Source of the DNA: Cycas panzhihuaensis
Taxonomy: Eukaryota > Cycadophyta
Reading direction: 5' to 3'
Length of the DNA: 64,000 nucleotides
NCBI GenBank assembly: GCA_023213395.1
Contig: CM041465.1
Location: forward strand, 132,439,741 to 132,503,740
The translations under genes were made by a program, and so were the position numbers. The notes below the pieces were generated by a model. The model worked only from the letters and a program-made list of their open reading frames with translations. It was not told the origin of the DNA and did no database searches. This document shows positions 56,853-64,000 of the stretch, in pieces; positions within the stretch are counted from its first letter, which is position 1, and the number at the start of each line of letters is the position of its first letter.

Positions 56853-59306
56853 TGTTAGAATATAATGTCTTATCCTCTGTATATTAATGTATTATGTTTA
56901 GTGACTTAACTGTAACATTTAATGTAAGTCATGTAACGTAGATGTAACTTATTATGTTAGTCATGCCGCTAACCCTAACATGTTATTAGAGGCTTCATGT
57001 ATAAATGTGTACAATACCTCTCAATATACTCAAGAGAGTTTATTATCTTCTATCTTCTTTGATTCTCTTTGGCTCATCTGCTCTTACATGGTATTGGAGC
57101 CATCTCTGCTGCCTAACATTCTCGAGGAGTGACGTTTCTGTATCATCATACGGACAGATCTGTACAATCGTACAGACCAATTTTTCCACCATCTTAGATT
57201 TGTCTAAAAATTGTTGAGCAAGTGCGCCTCAACTTGCTGAACAACTTTCTCTAAAGCTTGTTTGCCCTAAATCTAAAGAAATACGTTCGTCGCCCACATG
57301 GACACTCTTTGGCTCGTTTGTTGTCATACATTCAGAATTACCAATCGAATCTGGTATCAAATCAAAGCTCTTAAAGAGAGCTTTCCATCGATATATGGCA
57401 TGCCCCTGTTCGTCACACATATGAAGAGCAAAGAACAAAATTAGTAGAAAACCCTAGTCGCCATTGTAGACTTCGATTGAGTCTTTCTCCTCAGTTAAAA
57501 GTCAAATTAGAAATCTAACACCAAATTCGAGTTCCTCTTGTAGAGATCTTTTATTTGACTCTGATTTTGAATCATTTCGAAGAAGTTGATTTTTTTGGCC
57601 TTTTACCAGTCCGTACAACCTATTACACTGCAGGTTTACTCTATTCAGGGACGTCTTCTCAAATTTAATCCCACTGCATTTTTCATTTGTTTATTTTGTA
57701 CCTAAACCTTTTAAAAAAAAATCAAGGGGGGGGGGGGGTTGATCTCATATCACTCTTCATTTACTATCGTTGCCCTTTATTCCACTGGTAGATAATTCTG
57801 CTTGGCTCCTACCCGTTTCCAGCCATAGAGACCCTGTTCCAGGGGTCTATAAACATCGTGTTGCATCTGTCGTTATTGGCTAAGCACGCTTGGGTTTTTA
57901 ACCAACGTGTGAAGTGAGGGGATATGAAAGGATCCAATACCCAGGCCTTAGACAGAGCTCACCCACAGAACTGAGCCTCCACGTACCTTGAGGTATATTA
58001 GAGGACCCTATAGGACCTTGATCCCATCCTAGAATAGGGAGCCCGACAATCTGTTGAAGCCTTGTAGTGCAGCGGTTAGCAATTAGCGCCATAAAGCTAC
58101 TTGTCATGAACCCCTTCTGGAGGTTTATCAATAGGCCTATGAGTCCAGGCAATCTCGTGTTTAGTCTTGATAGAGTTCACCCACCTCATCATGGCCTCCT
58201 CTCTCTGCCTTGTTGAGTTCGAGAAACTTACCAGGGACAAATATGAGTGTTGGAAGACTAAGATCATATCTATTCTTGTGGCTCAAGGAGCATGGGACCG
58301 GACAGAGAATATCAAGCCAAAACCTATCAATGTTGCTGAAAGGAAGATATACTTAGAGCAGAAAGGCCTTACCCTTGCCTCCATTACTCTATCTATTACA
58401 GATGCTATTTTGCCTCACATAGCTAGTGTTGCTACTCCTCATAAGGCATGGACCACATTGAGGACCTTATATGCTCAGAAAAATACTGCTTGCATTATGG
58501 CTCTAAAAAATCAGATGGATTTACTAAAGATGTTAGAGTCGAAGGACTTCACTACATTCCTTGCCTGCTTTAAGCTGCTACATGAGAACCTGGTGTCTAT
58601 TGGAGTGATCTATTTTGATGGTGATGTCATTGACCTCATAATACATAAGCTTCTTGCATGATTCAAAAATTTTATCACCTCCTACAAAATGACAGCCGAA
58701 ATAGCTCAGCCTTCCTTTGCTACCATATGTGGACAACTTCTTCACCATGAGCAAATAGAAACCAACTTGGAAAATGAGTTAGAGAATGTCTTCTCATCCA
58801 GAGTTAGCATCTGGGGCAGGGGCAATCCTACCAGAGGTAATCTTCATGGGGCTGATCGAGGGAGAAGGTGCTCATCTAACTACAATCCTGGAAGGGGATG
58901 ATCACTTCCATGTCCAAATACACAACAATATCCTGGAGGACGATTTGGCCATCAAATCACATGTTTGTACTGTGGAAAAATTGGTTATTATACCACCGAT
59001 TGCCATCATCATAAGGTTGATTTAGGAAGACACATTATAGCATCAGGGAGTTACCCCGAGCAATTTGAGAAGAATGAGTCCACATAAATAGAAGAAAGAG
59101 ACAACATTTATGACAACACTCTCCTCAACTATACACAACTAGAGCAAAGATGATTGGTCCATAGACTCGAGAGCTTCTAGGCACATGACTCACAGACGAA
59201 CCTGGTTCAACAACATAACTCTTCTTCAGGGTGCAGTATCAATTGAGCTTGGGGATGACACCTCTTATGCAATTGATCCACGAGGATCTACCATATGTTT
59301 ACAGGA
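56853..59306 (+). mobile_element. Ty1/copia element E, 5' part
   Basis: The 5' LTR 56853-57088 starts TGTTAGAATA and ends CTCTTACA. The primer site TGGTATTGGAGCC is at 57089-57101. A leader of about 1.1 kb (57102-58190) includes a 13-base G run at 57726-57738. Gag and the start of protease follow, then element F interrupts the element. The left flank is GCACG. Confidence 0.87.
58191..59306 (+). pseudogene. Copia gag and protease start of element E
   Basis: An ATG at 58191 (MASSLCLVEFEKL) starts a gag: YECWKTKIISILVAQGAWDR, then AWTTLRTLYAQK. A TGA at 58659-58661 fits CGA to TGA; the frame then continues to 58901. The zinc knuckle (about 58963-59005) reads CLYCGKIGYYTTDC with the His replaced by Tyr. 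The protease active site near 59155-59185 reads SIDSRASRHMTH, Asp-Ser-Arg in place of Asp-Ser-Gly. The copy is broken off at about 59306 by F. Confidence 0.87.
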
Positions 59307-60142
59307 TGTAGAAAATGCTAGGCATTGGCATAACTGAAAGAGATATGGCCAAATGGTATCAAAATTATATGAAATTTTGTGTAAAGGAAGAAGACACATC
59401 CCACTAAATGTGTACAAAAGGTGGGGTTCAGAAAATATCATTTGATTGGAGTTCAAGCCTTGTTTTGCATAAAATTAATCCCATAGCGAGTAGAAAATAG
59501 CAAATACATATTATCATTAAATGAATAAAAATGCGGTCAAATGACATCCAAATGAGATAAATTTTTGAGGAAGTGGAGGGGACATGCGTTCCTATCCGTG
59601 TACCAAATTTGAGCCAAATTGGAGTCCGTTAAGGTCAGTTACAAGCTGCAACTTTTAAGAATTGCATGAAAGCCACTTGGACAACATGCATTCTGGTGGT
59701 TAGTGGTTATACTTGCATGATTGCCACTTGTTAAACATGCAATTTGTGTTTCTTTCTATAAATTGAGCCCTATTACGGGTTGGAGAGGTGGTTCTTGGAA
59801 GTGAAAGGCACTTGACTTGGGAAGCATCCTTGGAGAAGCGTTTTGGAGGGTTGGAGTCCCCCTTATGGTATAATTGTATCATTTATTCCTTGTAATATAA
59901 CCATTCTTTTGCTAGTTGATTTCTCCACCATTAAATGGAGATTTTCATAGTTTAATAAAAGTATTACTCCTCATACTTTTGGAGTAATGTCAAGAATAAA
60001 TGATTTCGTGTAGAATTTCCTTTTGTGGGCTCATTTTTGTTTTGATGTTATTGGGATTTCTACACTAACTCCCAGGATCTCAAGGAGAAAAGGTTGATAA
60101 TTGACTTCTTCATCAATTAAGCTCTATTTTGGGATCATATTT

Positions 60143-60154
60143 TGGTATCAGAGC
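60143..60154 (+). promoter_or_regulatory. Primer binding site of F, initiator tRNA-Met type
   Basis: TGGTATCAGAGC, the standard complement of the tRNA-Met 3' end, upstream of gag. Confidence 0.9.
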
Positions 60155-60180
60155 ATGTGATCTTTGTTTTAGGGACTTGA

Positions 60181-61270
60181 ATGGTACAAACAAGGAAATG
60201 ATACAAAGAGAAAGGTGAAGCTTTTCTTGTGTTGCAATCACCAAGAAGACAAAGAAAGAATCCAAGCACCATGGCTGAAAAAGAAGATGGAGAAATTAGA
60301 TTTGAAAAGCTTGAGAAGAACGTAGAAGTCTTGATGCAAATGATGACCCAACTTCTACCTCTAGTCAAGGGAAAAGGCAAAGAGAAGGAAGTTGAAGGAG
60401 GATCCACATATGACCACAACCATGAAGAGGAAGAGGAGGAGACCTTAAAGCACTCATTTGAAGAAAGCAAGGGTACTTCATCTCATCAACCCTTCAAGGT
60501 GGAGGCAAAATTGGATATTCCAACTTATGATGGAGAGGTAAATCTTTGAAAAGTTGGACCATTGGTTGGATCAACTTGAAACCTACTTCACAATTTATGC
60601 TTATAGTAATGGTCAAAACCTTTCATTTGCTAGGCTCAAGTTATGTAAACATGCATTGACATGGTGGAATGCATATTTGAAGACTCATGATGTATCTTTT
60701 TTTTCATGGATGGATTTTAAGAAAATAATAAAGAAACAATTCTACCCCATAGGTCATGAGGAAGACCAATGGGTCACTTGGCAATATTTACGCCAAGGGA
60801 CAGGTGTATGTGTCCAAGACTATACTTCTTTATTTTTTAGGCATGGCATGCTACTTGGTATTAATATGGATGAACATATCACTCTTATGAAGTTCATTGG
60901 AGGATTACATGAATACATAAGGAAGGAACTAAGGCTTTTTAAGGTTCAATCCATTGGAGAAGCAAGTAGAATGGCTATGGCAATAGAAAGTAAAAGCAAG
61001 AAATCTACATTCATGTCTAAAGATTCTACTTTTACTTCTAATAAGTATGAAAAGAATCCTAAATTGCACTCATCTAAAAGGCAAGAAGGAAAGAAGAAAA
61101 GAACTAATTTTGTTAAAAGTTCTAACTATTGTGAGCATTGTGATATTAGTGGTCATATTACAGCAAAGTGTTGGAAGTTACATCCAGCTAAAGCCAAAGC
61201 ATATCAAGGATATGGGATTAAGAAAGAAGGAGAAAGGAAAGCACTACTTCGAGGTGGAGATTCAAAGTGA
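60181..61270 (+). pseudogene. Gag of element F
   Basis: An ATG at 60181 (MVQTRK) is followed by TGA at 60199-60201 that fits CGA to TGA. The frame continues with a charged N-terminus to about 60545, where one frameshift leads into 60554-61270. That part holds the capsid-like region (DHWLDQLETYF, LTWWNAYLKTHD, YLRQGTGVCVQDYTSLF) and a good zinc knuckle CEHCDISGHITAKC at about 61129-61170. It is well preserved apart from two breaks. Confidence 0.9.
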
Positions 61271-61860
61271 AGGAGAAGAAGAGAAGGTTACTCTACTTAC
61301 AAATTATGGAGATGATGCTACAAGGGAGGAACTATTTCACTTGAAGCTTCAAGTAGGAAATAGTATTATTGGTGCCATTATAGATCTGGAGCCAAAAGAA
61401 TTTGATCTCAGAAAGTTTGGTAAAGAGCATTGGGTTGGTAACTACTCCTCACCCTCACCCATATCCTCTTGGTTGGATCCATAAAGATGTGGAAATGCAA
61501 ATATCAAAGCAATGTACACTTAAATTTTCCATCACTAATGATTTTGTTGATGAAGTAATATATGATGTGGTGCCATTAGATGTATGCCATGTTGTGCTTG
61601 GGAGTCCCTACTTGTGGGATCAAGATGCACTCTTCTATCGAAGGGAGAGAAAGTATCGGTTGATGAAGGATAACAAGGGCTTCATCATAAAGGCCACAAA
61701 GAAGCACTTGGATAAGATAGCATTAATTTCATCCACTCAAGCAAAAAGGATGATCAATGCATGTGGTAAATTCATCATCTTAATGGTAAGGAGAAAAGAA
61801 GAGCCAGAAGATGAAGAAGGTCCTTCTACTCACACTCTTCTTAAATCACCTAAACAAATG
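61271..61860 (+). pseudogene. Protease of element F, active site frameshifted
   Basis: The frame 61047-61484 gives LKLQVGNSIIGAIID, which ends at the catalytic Asp; the bases after it can code Ser-Gly only in another frame, so a base was lost there. The C-terminal half is in frame 61402-62121: ISESLVKSIGL, VIYDVVPLDVCHVVLGSPY. It would have processed the polyprotein. Confidence 0.85.
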
Positions 61861-63190
61861 CAACAAATTGAGGAGTTAAAGACAAGGTATGATATTCTAT
61901 TTCAACATGTTGATGGGCTACCACCAAAGAGAAAGATAGAGCATGAAATCACCCTTGTAGGAGATGCACCATTGCCTAATGTTGCTTTGTATAGGCACTC
62001 CATTGTAGAGAATAATGAGATAAAGAGGCAAGTTGAGGAGTTGCTTGATCAAGGGGTCATAAGACCTTCATGTTCACCTTGTGGGTCACCAATTGTCTTG
62101 GTGCCTAAGAAGGATGGATGATGGAGAATGTGTATAGACTTTCGTGCTTTGAATAAAATTACAATTAAAAATCGCTACCCTTTGCCTCGCATAGATGATT
62201 TGCTTGATCAAATTTAGCATGCTTGTTATTTTACTAAGTTGGATTTGAAAAGCGGTTATCACCAAGTTAGGGTCAAGGAGGAGGACACATGGAAGACGGC
62301 CTTCAAAACAAAGCAAGGACTCTTTGAATGGATGGTTATGCCTTTCGGATTGTGCAATGCTCCTGCAACATTCATGAGGCTAATGAATGAAATGTTAAGG
62401 CCTTACTTGGATAATTTTAATTTTTAGCAACACATGGGAGGAACATTTGCAGCACATAGAAGAAGTTTTAAAGACTATGGCTAAGCATCATTTGAAGCTT
62501 AATGTGAAGAAGTGTGAATTTGGCAAGGAGAACTTGATCTTCTTAGGCTTTGTGGTTGGAGGAGGAAAGTTGAGCATCGATCCACTCAAGACTCAAGCCA
62601 TCCTCAAATGGCCTAGGCCAACAAACCTCACAGAGGTGAGAAGTTTTTTAGGAGCTTGTCAATACTTGAGGAAGTTTATTTTTCATTTCTCACAGGTTGC
62701 AGCACCTCTACATGGATTGACAAAATCTAGTAAAAAGTTTACTTGGGGTTCCAAGGAGGAAGACGCTTTTCTTCTTTTAAAGAAGAAAATTTGTGAAGCA
62801 CCGGTTTTGGCAATGCCAAATTTGCAAAGGCCTTTTGAAGTAGAAGCTGATGCAAGTGGAAATGCGATGAGAGCTGTCCTTATTCAAGATGGGAAGCCTA
62901 TTGCTTACCATTCGGAAGTCTTCACCCCTCAAGTGAAGAACTACCCAACATATGATCGAGAAATATTCGCACTTCATCAAGCATGCAATCATTGGAGGTC
63001 CTACTTACTTGGAAAAGAGGTTGTAGTTCATACCGATCATAAGCCTCTTCAATTTTTACAAACCCAAAGTAAATTACAAGCAAGACACATGAAGTGGATG
63101 AGTTATTTACAACAATTCAATATTGTAATTAAGTACAAAAATGGATCTACTAACAAAATTGTTGATATGTTATCTAGACCACCTTGTTCC
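61860..63190 (+). pseudogene. RT and RNase H of element F, catalytic RT box deleted
   Basis: RT: EITLVGDAPLPNVALYRHS, SPIVLVPKKDG, TGA at 62119-62121, [14 protein letters not shown] at 62215-62217, [27 protein letters not shown]. Between LDNFNF (about 62425) and SNTWEEHLQHIEE the expected Tyr-x-Asp-Asp box and about ten residues are missing. The frame then runs 62447-63373 through GACQYLRKFIFHF and RNase H (EADASGN, TDHKPLQFL, IVDMLSR), which keeps its acidic residues. Confidence 0.92.
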
Positions 63191-64000
63191 ACTTCTTCTT
63201 CTACTTTTGTTTGTAGTTCTCTTATGAGTTTGCAAGTGGAGCCAATGCATCATGAAGAGTACAAAGACTTGTACCATGAAGATGAAGCCTTGAAGGAAGA
63301 ATTAGAGAACCTAGCAAAAGGAAGACCTTCCCAGCTTGCTTGGAAGGATGGTCTACTTTTCAAAGGGGAGTAGCTCTATGTTCCATCAAAAGGAGACAAG
63401 ATCAAGTGGCTTAGAAGCCCATACTTCTAAAGTAGCTGGTCACTTTGGTATAGAGAAGACTTTAGCAAACTTGAGAAGATATGTTGTATGGCCAAAAATG
63501 TAAAATGATGTAAAAAAATATGTAAAAGGATGTGTAATGTGTAATACTTCTAAGCCTTCTTCTAGAAAATTAGGATTGTATACACTACTTCCTATTCCCA
63601 CTAGACCTTGGGAAAGTATCTCCATTGATTTCTTAGGGGGACTTCCCATGACTAGGAAGGGACATGATTATCTCTTTGTTGTTGTAGATAGGTTCAGAAA
63701 TGATATGTCTAATACCTTGTAAGAAGACAATCACGGGGGCAGGGAAGCGGTGAGTTATTCTTTGAGCATGTATGGAAGAATTTTGGCTTGCCTTCTTCCA
63801 TCATTTCAGATCGAGACACTCGATTCCTTTCATCATTTTGGAAGTCACTATGGGAGATGATGGATACCAAATTGAAGAGGAGTACAAGTTTTCATCCTCA
63901 AACAGATGGACAAACCAAGTACCGAATGTAACTTTGGTACATTTATTGAGGGGATACAATTCCAAGTATCTAAAGACTTGGGATGAATCATTGGCTTTTC
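63191..64000 (+). pseudogene. Integrase of element F, partial
   Basis: Zinc domain HFGIEKTLANLRRYVVWP ... CVMCNTSK (about 63440-63550) and core IDFLGGLPM (first Asp). A short segment after VVVDRF is missing, then ISDRDTRFLSSFW (second Asp, frameshifted). The motif TDGQT at about 63903 is followed by Lys where the catalytic Glu belongs (GAG to AAG). It continues past the window. Confidence 0.87.

Larger units (their letters stand above)
59307..64000 (+). mobile_element. Ty3/gypsy element F, truncated by the window end
   Basis: A gypsy element with gag, protease, RT, RNase H and integrase in that order. The 5' LTR probably begins at 59307 (TGTAGAAA). Its end is either 60064 (TTTCTACA, inverted match to the start) or about 60137, close to the tRNA-Met primer site at 60143-60154. 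A TATA-like CTATAAAT is near 59757. Domain order and protein similarity suggest a chromovirus-like lineage. It inserted in element E. Confidence 0.85.

Noticed and set aside
57726-57738. 13-base G run as a polypurine tract or G-quadruplex element
   Set aside because: It lies in the middle of the leader of E, not next to an LTR; a single run cannot form a quadruplex alone and may be a slippage or sequencing artefact.
58060-58105. tRNA-like stretch in the leader of E (TAGTGCAGCGG)
   Set aside because: Only a loose A-box match; no anticodon arm or T arm can be drawn with confidence.

Overview
This window is repeat-dense plant nuclear DNA. It is made almost entirely of LTR retrotransposons (Ty3/gypsy and Ty1/copia), many nested inside one another. 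I see no intact host gene. A plant is indicated by the element types, tRNA-Met and tRNA-Asp primer sites, and captured fragments of genes for plastid-envelope proteins (a Toc64/OM64-like N-terminus and a FAX/TMEM14-type C-terminus). Old, heavily decayed insertions separated by long non-coding stretches suit a large seed-plant genome. A gymnosperm is possible, but that is a guess.

Layout. 1-5860: the 3' part of a gypsy element (integrase, tandem-repeat spacer, extra downstream ORF, LTR) inserted in the extra ORF of an older relative. 5861-7535: wreck of another gypsy element with its LTR. 7852-17651: a structurally complete Tat/Athila-type gypsy element with 5-bp target duplication (TSD) GTCCA, LTRs, tRNA-Asp-like primer site, gag, protease, RT, RNase H, integrase, repeat spacer and extra 3' ORF. 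18192-23879: a copia element with a solo LTR of another family in its gag. 26477-27117: a probable lone minus-strand LTR. 27124-41336: a minus-strand copia element (G) split by a younger minus-strand copia element (H, 29547-36999, TSD TTTGA, LTRs about 99% identical). 41410-52125: a three-level nest, D (TSD TTCAT) containing minus-strand B (41456-49343, TSD ATAAT), which contains C (45377-48871, TSD ATTCG/ATTTG). B carries the captured gene fragments. 56467-64000: a B-family 3' LTR, interrupted by copia element E, interrupted by gypsy element F, which runs off the window.

Common themes. Most in-frame stops, and several lost catalytic or zinc-binding residues, are explained by C-to-T or G-to-A transitions at CGA, CAA/CAG, TGG and Cys/Gly/Glu codons, as expected for decay of methylated cytosines. 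The gypsy elements keep a tandem-repeat spacer and an additional ORF between integrase and the 3' LTR. None of the elements looks able to move on its own now. The most interesting items are the gene capture in B, the shared extra ORF, a repeat-coding leader ORF in H, a tRNA-Pro half in the leader of G, and several repeat blocks with coding periodicity.
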